DNA of 49,420 nucleotides from Flavobacteriaceae bacterium UBA6231 (lineage in GTDB: Bacteria; Bacteroidota; Bacteroidia; Flavobacteriales; Flavobacteriaceae): the NCBI GenBank assembly GCA_002441545.1, contig DJWL01000043.1, positions 1 to 49,420 of the forward strand, written 5' to 3'. A program made the translations under genes and the position numbers. How positions within the stretch are numbered: position 1 is the stretch's first letter; every line of letters starts with the position of its first letter. The notes beneath the pieces were generated by a model that did no database searches, was not told the DNA's origin, and saw only the letters and a list, made by a program, of their open reading frames with translations. Of the stretch, positions 35,543-44,000 are shown piece by piece.

Positions 35543-36895
35543 ATGAATTTAAAGAATATACATAACGTCTTTTTTATTGGTATCGGAGGTATCGGTATGA
35601 GCGCTTTGGCAAGATATTTTAAAGCCAAAGATATGTATGTTGCTGGTTATGATAAAACACCAACTGAGTTAACAGATAGTCTTACAACACTAGGGATTAA
35701 TGTTCATTTTCAAGATGCTTTAGAACTGATAGACTCACCGTTTTTAAATTCAGATAATACATTGGTGGTTTATACACCAGCAGTTCCAAGTAGTCATAAA
35801 CAATTAGAGTTCTTTAAAACGAATGGTTATCAAGTTTTAAAACGATCAAAAGTATTGGGGTTAATTACAGAACACACATTTTGTTTAGCTATTGCTGGAA
35901 CACATGGCAAAACTACAACAACCAGTATTTTAGGACATTTAATGTACCAATGTAATGTTCCTTTAACTGCCTTTTTAGGAGGCATAAGCGAAAATTATAA
36001 TTCGAATTTAATATTAAATGGAACCGAAGTTTCTGTTGTTGAAGCTGATGAGTTTGACCGTTCATTTTTAACCTTGTCGCCAGATATAGCATGTATTACA
36101 TCAATGGATGCCGATCATTTAGACATTTACGGGGATGCTTCACAGTTGAGAAAGTCTTTTGAAGATTTTTCAAAAAGAGTAAAACCAAACGGAAAATTAT
36201 TTATTAAAAATGGACTTCCATTAAATGGTATTACTTATGGAATAGAAGATGATTCTGATTATTCAGTACAAAATATAAAAATACAAAATGGCACATATTT
36301 TTTTGATGTTAAAACACCAAAAGCAGTGCTTGAAAATTTGCAATTTAACCTGCCCGGTAGACATAATCTGTCGAATGCATTAATAGCCTTAGCGATGGCT
36401 GTAGAGTACGGTTGCCCTTACCGACAGCTCGCTGAGGCATTAGCATCTTACAAAGGGGTTAAAAGAAGATTTACATATCAAATAAAAACAGAAAGTTTTG
36501 TTTTTATTGATGATTATGCGCATCATCCTGAAGAAATTAATGCGGTTTACCAAGCCATTAGAGAAATGTATCCTGGAAAAAAGATATTAGCAATTTTTCA
36601 ACCACATTTATTTAGTAGAACAAGGGATTTTGTAGATGATTTTGCAAAAAGTTTGTCTCAGTTTGACGAAATTATGTTATTGGATATTTATCCAGCCAGA
36701 GAATTGCCTATTGAAGGCATAACATCATCATGGCTATTAAATAAAATTAAAAACCCAAATAAACAGCTTATTAGTAAAGCAGAAATTATGAGTAAAATTC
36801 ATCAAAGTGATGCTCAAATACTGTTAACTATTGGAGCTGGTGATATTGGAGAGGAAGTGAAACATATAAAAAAAGAATTCAGTATTGCGAGTTAA
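35543..36895 (+). CDS. murC: UDP-MurNAc:L-alanine ligase
   Basis: Adds the first stem-peptide residue. The 450-residue product has the N-terminal FIGIGGIGMSALA, the ATP loop AIAGTHGKTTTT (116-127), VVEADEFDRSFL, SMDADHLDIYG, and the C-terminal DDYAHHPEEI and FQPHLFSRT segments diagnostic of MurC. ftsQ begins 11 nt before its stop in another frame, so the two are coupled. Confidence 0.96.
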   Translation: MNLKNIHNVFFIGIGGIGMSALARYFKAKDMYVAGYDKTPTELTDSLTTLGINVHFQDALELIDSPFLNSDNTLVVYTPAVPSSHKQLEFFKTNGYQVLKRSKVLGLITEHTFCLAIAGTHGKTTTTSILGHLMYQCNVPLTAFLGGISENYNSNLILNGTEVSVVEADEFDRSFLTLSPDIACITSMDADHLDIYGDASQLRKSFEDFSKRVKPNGKLFIKNGLPLNGITYGIEDDSDYSVQNIKIQNGTYFFDVKTPKAVLENLQFNLPGRHNLSNALIALAMAVEYGCPYRQLAEALASYKGVKRRFTYQIKTESFVFIDDYAHHPEEINAVYQAIREMYPGKKILAIFQPHLFSRTRDFVDDFAKSLSQFDEIMLLDIYPARELPIEGITSSWLLNKIKNPNKQLISKAEIMSKIHQSDAQILLTIGAGDIGEEVKHIKKEFSIAS

Positions 36896-37604
36896 TTGGA
36901 ACTATATAAAAGTGATAACACTATTAGGCGTTGTGATATTTTTATTTGCATTTGCTTCAAACAAAAATGCAGTTAGAAAAGTGCCTCAAGTTGATGTCAA
37001 TTTTATTGGAGAAAACAATCTCTATGTAACACACGAGACTGTTAGTAAATTGTTAATACAAAATCAACGTAGTGTTAAAAATTTGACGAAAGAAACTTTA
37101 GATTTGAATCAGTTAGAAAAGTCCCTAAATTCTAATCCGATGATAAAATCAGCTGAAGTGTATGTTTCTGTAAATGGAACAGTTAAGGCTGATATAGAAC
37201 AAAAAACACCTATTGCAAGAGTGAGCACTACGGAGTCTTATTATGTGGATGACGAAGGTTTTTATATGCCTTTGTCAAACAATTTTACGGCTAGAGTGCC
37301 TTTGGTTACAGGTTTTGTAAAAAAGAATGATTTAAAAAATGTTTATTCAATCGCTAACAAAATTAAAAATGATGACTTTCTAATGAAAAACGTTATTGAA
37401 ATTCATCAGGATTCAGATAAGACCATTTATTTAAAACTTCGACAATGCAAGTTTGAAGTAAAATTGGGTGATGTCAGTTTTTTAGACAAAAAAATAAATA
37501 ACCTCAAAGCTTTCTATCAAAAAAACCTACATGACAAAACGCTTAATAATTATAGTAAAGTCAATTTGCAATTTGACAATCAAGTAGTATGTACCAAAAC
37601 GTAA
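36885..37604 (+). CDS. ftsQ: cell-division protein FtsQ
   Basis: A bitopic divisome protein linking early and late assembly. The 239-residue product has a short cytoplasmic N-terminus, a membrane helix (about 9-25, VITLLGVVIFLFAFA), a POTRA-like region (about 35-105, with NLYVTHETVSKLL and LEKSLNSNPMIKSAEVYVS) and a beta domain. The start is a TTG inside the murC end; no in-frame ATG precedes the membrane helix. Sequence conservation of FtsQ is low, so the call rests on topology, the POTRA pattern and position between murC and ftsA. Confidence 0.88.
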   Translation: MRVNWNYIKVITLLGVVIFLFAFASNKNAVRKVPQVDVNFIGENNLYVTHETVSKLLIQNQRSVKNLTKETLDLNQLEKSLNSNPMIKSAEVYVSVNGTVKADIEQKTPIARVSTTESYYVDDEGFYMPLSNNFTARVPLVTGFVKKNDLKNVYSIANKIKNDDFLMKNVIEIHQDSDKTIYLKLRQCKFEVKLGDVSFLDKKINNLKAFYQKNLHDKTLNNYSKVNLQFDNQVVCTKT

Positions 37605-37607
37605 ACA

Positions 37608-38915
37608 ATGGAGCATAATATAGCAGTAGGATTAGACATAGGAACCACAAAAATTGTGGCCATGATTGGACGTAAAAATGAATACGGCAAAGTAGAGATT
37701 TTAGGTATAGGAAAATCTAAAAGCTTAGGTGTTCATCGTGGTGTAGTAAATAATATTACGCAAACCATCCAATCTATCCAGCAGGCCGTTCAAGAAGCCG
37801 AAGCATCTTCAGAAATTAAAATTGAAGGTGTTACTGTTGGTATTGCAGGGCAACACATCCGCAGTCTTCAACACAGTGATTACATCACTAGACCAAATTC
37901 TGATTTGGTAATTGATGAAAATGATATCGATAAACTTATCAATCAGGTTCACAAATTAGTTATGTTACCAGGTGAAGAAATTATTCATGTTCTGCCTCAA
38001 GAATATAAAGTTGATGGTCAGGCTGAGATTAAGGAACCAATTGGAATGTACGGTGGACGTTTAGAAGCTAACTTTCATGTAGTGGTTGGGCAGGTGTCTT
38101 CAATAAGAAACATTGGACGCTGTGTGCAAAGTGCAGGATTAAATTTAGAAGGTATCACATTAGAACCATTAGCATCTGCAAATGCTGTGTTAAGTCAAGA
38201 AGAGAAAGAAGCAGGAGTAGCATTGATTGATATAGGTGGAGGTACCACAGATTTAGCCATTTTTAGAGATGGAATTATTCGTCACACGGCAGTTATTCCG
38301 TTTGGTGGTAATGTGATTACAGAAGACATAAAAGAAGGTTGTTCCATTATTGAAAAGCAAGCGGAGTTATTAAAAATAAAATTTGGGTCTGCTTGGCCAG
38401 GAGAAAATAAAGACAATGAAATTGTATCAATTCCAGGATTGCGAGGAAGAGAACCAAAAGAAATTACTCTAAAAAATCTTTCAAAAATAATTCATGCTAG
38501 AGTAGTAGAAATTATTGAGCAGGTTTATGTGGAGATAAAAAATTATGGACACGAAGAACAAAAGAAAAAATTAATAGCAGGCATAGTTTTAACAGGAGGA
38601 GGAGCACAATTAAAGCACTTAAAACAATTGGTTGAATACATCACGGGAATGGATACCAGGATAGGGTATCCTAATGAGCATTTGGCGGGCGATAGTGATG
38701 ACGATGTTACTAGTCCGTTATATGCAACGGCTGTTGGTTTAGTTTTAGATGGCTTAAAACGTCACGAAAGAAAGCGTACAGAGCAAATTGAAGAAGCAAA
38801 AAAAGATGATTCAAAACCTCAAGAAATCATTGAAGAAAAACCAACACAACCAAGAAGATCCTTTCTGGATAAGTTAACAGAACGAGTTAAAGACTTTTTA
38901 GATAACGCAGAATAG
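37608..38915 (+). CDS. ftsA: cell-division actin-like protein FtsA
   Basis: Tethers FtsZ filaments to the membrane and recruits later divisome proteins. The 435-residue actin-fold protein has the phosphate-1 loop VGLDIGTTKIVAMIG, the SHS2/1C region (about 85-165), the phosphate-2 motif VALIDIGGGTTDLAIF and the adenosine motif GIVLTGGGAQLKHL. The extreme C-terminus (SFLDKLTERVKDFLDNAE) is an amphipathic membrane-targeting helix, reached by an acidic linker. It starts 3 nt after ftsQ; ftsZ follows after 75 nt. Confidence 0.97.
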   Translation: MEHNIAVGLDIGTTKIVAMIGRKNEYGKVEILGIGKSKSLGVHRGVVNNITQTIQSIQQAVQEAEASSEIKIEGVTVGIAGQHIRSLQHSDYITRPNSDLVIDENDIDKLINQVHKLVMLPGEEIIHVLPQEYKVDGQAEIKEPIGMYGGRLEANFHVVVGQVSSIRNIGRCVQSAGLNLEGITLEPLASANAVLSQEEKEAGVALIDIGGGTTDLAIFRDGIIRHTAVIPFGGNVITEDIKEGCSIIEKQAELLKIKFGSAWPGENKDNEIVSIPGLRGREPKEITLKNLSKIIHARVVEIIEQVYVEIKNYGHEEQKKKLIAGIVLTGGGAQLKHLKQLVEYITGMDTRIGYPNEHLAGDSDDDVTSPLYATAVGLVLDGLKRHERKRTEQIEEAKKDDSKPQEIIEEKPTQPRRSFLDKLTERVKDFLDNAE

Positions 38916-38990
38916 AAAATAAAAATAAGATCAAACCATCCATTGATAAAAAAAAATAAAAATTAGTATAATACCAGTAAAACAGAATTT

Positions 38991-40955
38991 ATGAGCAGCA
39001 AAAAAGAATTCGAAAGTATAGCATTTGATTTACCAAAAAATCAATCAAATGTAATTAAAGTTATTGGTGTTGGAGGCGGTGGCAGTAATGCTATCAATCA
39101 TATGTTCCAACAAGGCATTAAAGGAGTAGACTTTTACATCTGTAATACAGATGCACAAGCACTTCAAAATAGTGGTGTGCCCAACAAAATTCAATTAGGA
39201 GTTAATTTAACCGAGGGATTAGGTGCAGGGGCAAATCCTCATGTAGGAGAACAATCTGCAGTTGAAAGTTTCGAGGATATTTCAAATATGCTTGATACAA
39301 ATACCAAAATGGTTTTTATTACTGCTGGAATGGGTGGAGGAACTGGTACCGGTGCAGCTCCAATTATTGCTAAAATGGCTAAAGATTTAGATATTTTAAC
39401 AGTAGGAATAGTAACTATGCCTTTTCAGTTTGAAGGTAAAATGCGTATTGAGCAAGCACAACAAGGAATAGAAAATTTAAGAACTGTAGTAGATTCTTTA
39501 ATTGTAATAAATAACAATAAACTTCGCGAAGTTTATGGAAATCTTGGCTTTAAGGCAGGATTTTCAAAAGCGGATGAGGTGTTATCTACAGCTGCTCGTG
39601 GTATTGCAGAAGTTATCACGCTTCATTATACTCAAAACATCGATTTGCGTGACGCTAAAACCGTATTAAGTAATAGTGGAACAGCTATTATGGGTTCAGC
39701 TTTAGCTTCAGGGCAAAATCGTGCACAAGATGCCATTAGAAAAGCATTAGATTCACCATTACTTAATGATAACAAGATAACTGGAGCCAAAAATGTATTG
39801 CTGCTTATAGTTTCAGGATCTCATGAAATCACTATTGACGAAATAGGTGAAATTAACGATCACATTCAAAACGAAGCTGGTCATGGTGCTAATATTATTA
39901 TGGGTGTTGGTGAAGATGAATCGTTAGAAGAATCAATTGCTGTAACGATTATAGCAACGGGTTTTAATGTAGAGCAACAAGACGAAATTTCGAATACTGA
40001 AATAAAAAAAGTGGTGCATTCTCTTGGCGAAGACCATGATTTTAAATCAAAAGAGCGTGAGCCGGTAATAATTGCACCGGTAATTGAATTAGAGAAAAAA
40101 GAACCACCAGTTCTTAAGCATATTTTAGATTTTGGTGATATATCAGAAGATAATATAGAAGAAAAAACTATAGGCAAAAAGAAAGAAGATAATATTGTAG
40201 ATGATTTTGAAATAATACCAACTTCAGAACTTATTAGAAATATTAAAGTGGTTTATGAAGAAGTTACTGCAAAAGTTCAAAGCGAAGATGATTTTATAAT
40301 TAAACCAGTAACAAAAATGTCTTCACCAGAGAAAAAGGTTATTGAAGATATTGAGGAAGAACAACAAATCACACTTACTTTTGATTTGCCACTTTCTAAT
40401 AATGATGTTATTCAAGAAAAAAGCGAAGATGCAATTGAGTATAAATTAGAAGATGAAGAAGTAAAGAAAATTTCAGTTAAAGATTATGTAGAGCTTATTA
40501 CCGTTACAGAAACCAATGAAAAAGGAGACGTTCGTTATGCTTTAGAAGATTATATTGAAGTGGAATCTTCAATGAACAAGAAACAAACAAATGTTAAAGA
40601 AGAGGTGATTGAAGGTTTTGATCAGGAAATTGTTTTTGAAAAGAAAGTAATAGCTAAAGCTGTAGAGGAAAAAGCGGAAGACGAGATTGATCCAATGAAT
40701 AGCCCTATTTCAGATATGCTTAAAGAACGTGCCTCAGAACGCAGACGTAAAATGAAAGACTTCAATTATAAATTCAATAATGCTAAGATTGATGATATAG
40801 AAAAAGTTCCAGCATACAAGCGTCAAGGTGTAGATTTAAAAGAAGTACAACATTCTTCAGAAACCGATATGTCTAGAACAAGTATTGGTACTGATGATAA
40901 TGATGAAATACAATTGAGAAGTAATAATTCATTTTTGCACGATAATGTTGACTAA
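38991..40955 (+). CDS. ftsZ: cell-division tubulin-like protein FtsZ, long form
   Basis: The GTPase that forms the cytokinetic ring. Of 654 residues the first 320 or so are the normal core: the GTP-binding IKVIGVGGGGSNAINHM (22-38), the tubulin signature GMGGGTGTGAAP (113-124) and the synergy-loop region IDEIGEINDHIQ. The remainder is an acidic Glu/Lys/Ile-rich linker of about 285 residues. It leads to the conserved FtsA-binding peptide VPAYKRQGV at 606-614 and a further 40-residue polar tail. Long FtsZ linkers are usual in Bacteroidota, but E. coli FtsZ is only 383 residues. It is the last dcw gene, followed by a strong terminator. Confidence 0.97.
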   Translation: MSSKKEFESIAFDLPKNQSNVIKVIGVGGGGSNAINHMFQQGIKGVDFYICNTDAQALQNSGVPNKIQLGVNLTEGLGAGANPHVGEQSAVESFEDISNMLDTNTKMVFITAGMGGGTGTGAAPIIAKMAKDLDILTVGIVTMPFQFEGKMRIEQAQQGIENLRTVVDSLIVINNNKLREVYGNLGFKAGFSKADEVLSTAARGIAEVITLHYTQNIDLRDAKTVLSNSGTAIMGSALASGQNRAQDAIRKALDSPLLNDNKITGAKNVLLLIVSGSHEITIDEIGEINDHIQNEAGHGANIIMGVGEDESLEESIAVTIIATGFNVEQQDEISNTEIKKVVHSLGEDHDFKSKEREPVIIAPVIELEKKEPPVLKHILDFGDISEDNIEEKTIGKKKEDNIVDDFEIIPTSELIRNIKVVYEEVTAKVQSEDDFIIKPVTKMSSPEKKVIEDIEEEQQITLTFDLPLSNNDVIQEKSEDAIEYKLEDEEVKKISVKDYVELITVTETNEKGDVRYALEDYIEVESSMNKKQTNVKEEVIEGFDQEIVFEKKVIAKAVEEKAEDEIDPMNSPISDMLKERASERRRKMKDFNYKFNNAKIDDIEKVPAYKRQGVDLKEVQHSSETDMSRTSIGTDDNDEIQLRSNNSFLHDNVD

Positions 40956-40986
40956 AGAGTAACTATTTAACCTACAAATATTTAGT

Positions 40987-41022
40987 AAACCCGAAAAATT
41001 CCCTCAGTTTTCGGGTTTTTTT
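40987..41022 (+). terminator. terminator of the dcw cluster
   Basis: AAACCCGAAAA (40987-40997) pairs with TTTTCGGGTTT (41008-41018), a perfect 11-bp stem with a 10-nt loop, ending in seven T. It lies 32 nt after the ftsZ stop. Confidence 0.9.
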
Positions 41023-41073
41023 ATTTATTCAAAATTTTACAAAAGAGCAAAGGTTCAAAACTTAATTTCTTAG

Positions 41074-41081
41074 TATCTTCG
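41074..41081 (+). promoter_or_regulatory. possible -7 element for the YqeY gene
   Basis: TATCTTCG differs from TAnnTTTG at one base and lies 26 nt before the ATG at 41108, just after the dcw terminator. No clear -33 box was found. Confidence 0.35.
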
Positions 41082-41107
41082 CATTCTAATTACTATTTAC
41101 AAAAAAA

Positions 41108-41557
41108 ATGAGTTTACAACAAGATATCATGACTGCAATGAAAATTGCAATGAAGGAGAAGAATACTACAGCTTTAACAGCATTAAGATCTGTAAAATCA
41201 GCAATTTTGTTAGCACAAACAGAAACTGGTGCCACCGCTGAATTAACTCAAGAGCAAGAGCTTAAAATATTGCAAAAACAAGTTAAGCAGCGTAAGGATA
41301 GCGCAGCTATTTACTTAACACAAGGAAGAGAAGATCTAGCAGAACCTGAATTGGCAGAAGCAGAAATTATTAGTCAATTTTTACCAGAAGCCATGACTGA
41401 AGAAGAAATTGCTAAAGTAGTTCTTGAAACCATTCAAAAAACAGGAGCACAAGGCATGAAAGATATGGGCAAAGTAATGGGAATAGTAAGTAAAGAATTG
41501 GCAGGAAAAGCAGATGGAAAAACAATTTCTAATATTGTTAAAGAGAGATTAACGTAA
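41108..41557 (+). CDS. GatB/YqeY-domain protein
   Basis: The 149-residue helical protein matches the YqeY family throughout: KIAMKEKNTTALTALRSVKSAI, EQELKILQKQVKQRKDSA, a central FLPEAMTEEEI and the C-terminal MGKVMGIVSKELAGKADGK. The fold is shared with the C-terminal tRNA-binding tail domain of GatB, the amidotransferase subunit, but YqeY stands alone and its role is not settled; a tRNA-related function is often proposed. It lies between the dcw terminator and tRNA-Arg, 19 nt before the latter. Confidence 0.92.
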   Translation: MSLQQDIMTAMKIAMKEKNTTALTALRSVKSAILLAQTETGATAELTQEQELKILQKQVKQRKDSAAIYLTQGREDLAEPELAEAEIISQFLPEAMTEEEIAKVVLETIQKTGAQGMKDMGKVMGIVSKELAGKADGKTISNIVKERLT

Positions 41558-41576
41558 TATTTTTTTAAAATACAAA

Positions 41577-41650
41577 GGCTGCGTAGTTCAACTGGATAGA
41601 ATATCAGATTTCGGCTCTGAGGGTTGGGGGTTCGAATCCCTTCGCGGTCA
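41577..41650 (+). tRNA. tRNA-Arg (anticodon TCG)
   Basis: A 74-nt cloverleaf. The anticodon stem TCAGA/TCTGA encloses the loop TTTCGGC with anticodon TCG. The T arm is GGGGG-TTCGAAT-CCCTT and the D arm carries AACTGGATA. The acceptor stem GGCTGCG/CGCGGTC pairs with two G-U wobbles (2-71 and 4-69), and the T stem has two more. No CCA is encoded after discriminator A. UCG reads CGA and CGG. Confidence 0.93.
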
Positions 41651-41657
41651 CAAAATT

Positions 41658-41697
41658 AAATCCTAATGTATTAAATAATTAATGTGTTAGGATTTTT
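41658..41697 (+). terminator. terminator after tRNA-Arg
   Basis: AAATCCTAA (41658-41666) pairs with TTAGGATTT (41687-41695), extended by G-U pairs into an AT-rich loop and followed by TT. It lies 7 nt after the tRNA and probably ends its transcript. The remaining 195 nt to the next gene show nothing clear. Confidence 0.7.
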
Positions 41698-41892
41698 ATC
41701 TAACTAGTTTGCAATTATTATTACAACGTGCAGTAAAGTAAAATTCTTTATTATGCTCCTTTTCAAAAATAAAATTGAAAATTCACTCACTTTTGGCTAA
41801 AGTACTTATGTTATATTTATACTTTTAGCAGAGCATACCATTTTTTGATTTTTTACTTTGTAATTTTAGTAATTCAATAACGTTATAATAAA

Positions 41893-42744
41893 ATGTTAAC
41901 TCTCTTATTAATAGAAAAATATACATTAGGAAGTAAAATTATTCTTGGAATTTTTTTTGCAATACTATTATATATGCTCCTTCAATTTGCTGTCAAATTA
42001 TTGGAAATGGGTTATGTTTTGAAATATAAAAGACCTTTTTTTGTTCATTTCTATACATTTTTAAGAAAATTAAGTCCACAACAAAAAGACATTTTAAAAA
42101 ATCAGTTTGCTTTTTATAATAAACTATCTAAAAAAAATAAGAGCTATTTTGAACATAGAGTAGCGTCATTTATTAATGATAAAGATTTTATAGGCAGAAA
42201 TGGTGTAGTTATTACAGATGAGATGAAGGTTTTAATAGCATCGACATCGATTATGCTTACTTTTGGCTTTAGAGATTTTTATATTGGTTTGATTAACAAA
42301 ATAGTTGTGTACCCTGAAAAATTCTATTCAAAAACCAATCAAAATTATCATAAAGGAGAGTTTAACCCAAAACTAAAAGCACTTGTTATTTCTTGGGTAG
42401 ACTTTAAATTAGGATATCAAATTTCAAAAGATAATATTAACCTTGGAATCCATGAATTTGTACACGCAATACACTTAAATAGTTTAAATGAACGTGACAT
42501 AAGTTCAACAATTTTTAGCGATTCTTTTAAAGAGTTAACAGAAACGCTATCTAATAATCAATCATTAAGAAATCAGCTGGCAGAATCGCATTACATTAGA
42601 AAATATGCCTTTACCAATCAATTTGAATTTCTTGCTGTTGTAATTGAGAGCTTTATTGAAACACCTCATGAATTTAAAGTTCAATTTCCTGAGGTTTATT
42701 TTAAAATAAGACAGATGTTAAATTTTAATTTTGCGGGATATTAA
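41893..42744 (+). CDS. M90 (MtfA-like) zinc metallopeptidase
   Basis: The 283-residue product has one N-terminal membrane helix (about 14-34). The rest resembles the MtfA/M90 family: helical Phe/Tyr-rich start (LSPQQKDILKNQFAFYNKLS), VYPEKFYS, the zinc site GIHEFVHAIH with H187-E188-x-x-H191, and the downstream segment TNQFEFLAVVIESFIETP whose Glu would be the third ligand. E. coli MtfA binds the repressor Mlc and has peptidase activity; the membrane anchor here is an addition and the substrate is unknown. It follows tRNA-Arg and its terminator with no visible strong promoter. Confidence 0.8.
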   Translation: MLTLLLIEKYTLGSKIILGIFFAILLYMLLQFAVKLLEMGYVLKYKRPFFVHFYTFLRKLSPQQKDILKNQFAFYNKLSKKNKSYFEHRVASFINDKDFIGRNGVVITDEMKVLIASTSIMLTFGFRDFYIGLINKIVVYPEKFYSKTNQNYHKGEFNPKLKALVISWVDFKLGYQISKDNINLGIHEFVHAIHLNSLNERDISSTIFSDSFKELTETLSNNQSLRNQLAESHYIRKYAFTNQFEFLAVVIESFIETPHEFKVQFPEVYFKIRQMLNFNFAGY

Positions 42745-42770
42745 GAGATAATAAATTAGTGAATAGTCTA

Positions 42771-42971
42771 TTATTGACTATTTACTAATTTACCATTTTT
42801 AAATTTTCCTAAAATTATAACCTCTTTACTTCTTTCGTACTCCTTTGCAGCACGAAGCATTTGGTCACTGCTATCTCTTCTAATTTTTACTCCAGTATTT
42901 GAGTTTTTATTTCTAATTTCAATATAATATCCATCTCTAAGTTCTGCGGGTTTAGTTGCAGGTCTTCCCAT
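42771..42971 (-). CDS. small basic protein, unknown
   Basis: The 66-residue product opens with MGRPATKPAELRDGYYIEIRN. GRPATKP resembles an AT-hook (GRP core with basic neighbours), and a beta-hairpin-like stretch (GVKIRRDSSDQML) and helix (RAAKEYERSK) follow. The composition is basic and well-structured, unlike a chance ORF, and the N-terminal phrase is one I associate with small conserved Bacteroidota proteins. No membrane segment is present. It is convergent with the M90 gene, with the stops 26 nt apart. DNA binding is a guess from the AT-hook-like start. Confidence 0.6.
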   Translation of the reverse strand: MGRPATKPAELRDGYYIEIRNKNSNTGVKIRRDSSDQMLRAAKEYERSKEVIILGKFKNGKLVNSQ

Positions 42972-43282
42972 AATAAATCAAGCTTTTAAACAATTAAAAC
43001 TTTTAAGTTTTAATGTTGTTAATAAATCTAAAAAATAATGATTGTTATAAATCAAGTCACGCAATATAGTTAAAACTTAGTCATTTAAAAGAATAAAAAC
43101 AAGATATAGTATATTATTTAATTATTCCTAAATAGTTGTTATCAATCAAATGGACATAATTTCATTATTTATGGAATAATGCAAACAAGGTTTTATTAAA
43201 AAAAATGTTTTTTAAAACAGATATTCTAATTATGAAAAGTTGATGGATTTTAGTTTCTTTCAAAGAAATAAAAAGAAATTGT
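42972..43282. other. 311-nt intergenic stretch without a gene
   Basis: Very AT-rich, with no ORF of note in either strand. It holds a 7-bp inverted repeat CATTATT/AATAATG (43163-43181) without a T-run and a TTTCTTT-C-AAAGAAA palindrome near 43255, just beyond the rpe stop. Neither is a convincing terminator. I see no tRNA, repeat array or recognisable riboswitch. Confidence 0.5.
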
Positions 43283-43945
43283 TTATGAATTTGCTACTTC
43301 TTTTAAATTTTTAATGGTTTCTGAAGACTTATCACTTTTAAATACAAAACTACCCGCCACTAATACATCTGCCCCTACATCCACAAGTTTTTTGGCATTT
43401 AAATTAGTCACGCCTCCATCGACTTCAATAAGGGTAGAAGCTCCTTTTTTCTTAATTAACTCTTTAAGCTGAATGATTTTGTTATAGGTATTTTCTATAA
43501 AACTTTGCCCACCAAAACCTGGATTAACACTCATAACACAAACTAAATCAATATCATTGATGGTGTCTTCTAAAACATTGATATTGGTATGAGGATTTAA
43601 TGCAACACCTGCTTTCATCCCCTCGGCCTTTATGGCTTGGAGTGTTCTGTGTAAATGGGTGCAGGCTTCATAGTGCACGGTTAATATATTGCTTCCCAGT
43701 TTAGCAAAGGTTTTTATATATCTGTCTGGGTCAACAATCATTAAATGGACATCAATGGTTTTTTTTGCGTGTTTGGTAATAGTACTCAGCACCGGCATCC
43801 CAAATGAAATATTTGGCACAAAGACACCATCCATGATATCTATATGAAACCAATCGGCTTCACTTTTATTGACCATTTCTATATCACGTTGCAGATTGCC
43901 AAAGTCTGCTGCTAAAATTGAAGGCGCTATTAATTTTAAGGACAT
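43283..43945 (-). CDS. rpe: ribulose-phosphate 3-epimerase
   Basis: Interconverts ribulose 5-phosphate and xylulose 5-phosphate in the pentose phosphate pathway. The 220-residue TIM barrel starts LIAPSILAADFGNL and shows HIDIMDGVFVPNISFG, DVHLMIVDP, LNPHTNI, VMSVNPGFGGQSF and EVDGGV. Metal ligands are the His and Asp of HIDIMD, the His of DVHLM and the Asp of EVDGG. I chose the ATG at 43945 because the family motif begins 4 residues later and a TATTTTTG box (43970-43977) overlaps the ATG at 43972 that would add 9 residues. Confidence 0.95.
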   Translation of the reverse strand: MSLKLIAPSILAADFGNLQRDIEMVNKSEADWFHIDIMDGVFVPNISFGMPVLSTITKHAKKTIDVHLMIVDPDRYIKTFAKLGSNILTVHYEACTHLHRTLQAIKAEGMKAGVALNPHTNINVLEDTINDIDLVCVMSVNPGFGGQSFIENTYNKIIQLKELIKKKGASTLIEVDGGVTNLNAKKLVDVGADVLVAGSFVFKSDKSSETIKNLKEVANS

Positions 43946-43969
43946 TAATCTGTTAATAATTGATTTTGC

Positions 43970-43977
43970 CAAAAATA
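43970..43977 (-). promoter_or_regulatory. possible -7 element for rpe
   Basis: On the minus strand TATTTTTG matches TAnnTTTG fully and lies 24 nt before the preferred rpe start. No good -33 box stands 19-20 nt upstream, so an rpe transcript may also read through from the BLUF gene. Confidence 0.35.
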
Positions 43978-44000
43978 AAGGTTTAATTTTACTTATGTTA

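Noticed and set aside
41577..41700. tRNA-Arg 3' end as an integration (att) site
   Set aside because: No second copy of the tRNA 3' end, no integrase and no phage or plasmid genes are present in the following sequence.
43163..43181. Inverted repeat CATTATT/AATAATG as a terminator or operator
   Set aside because: Pure A/T stem with one G/C pair, no T-run, and expected by chance in sequence this AT-rich.
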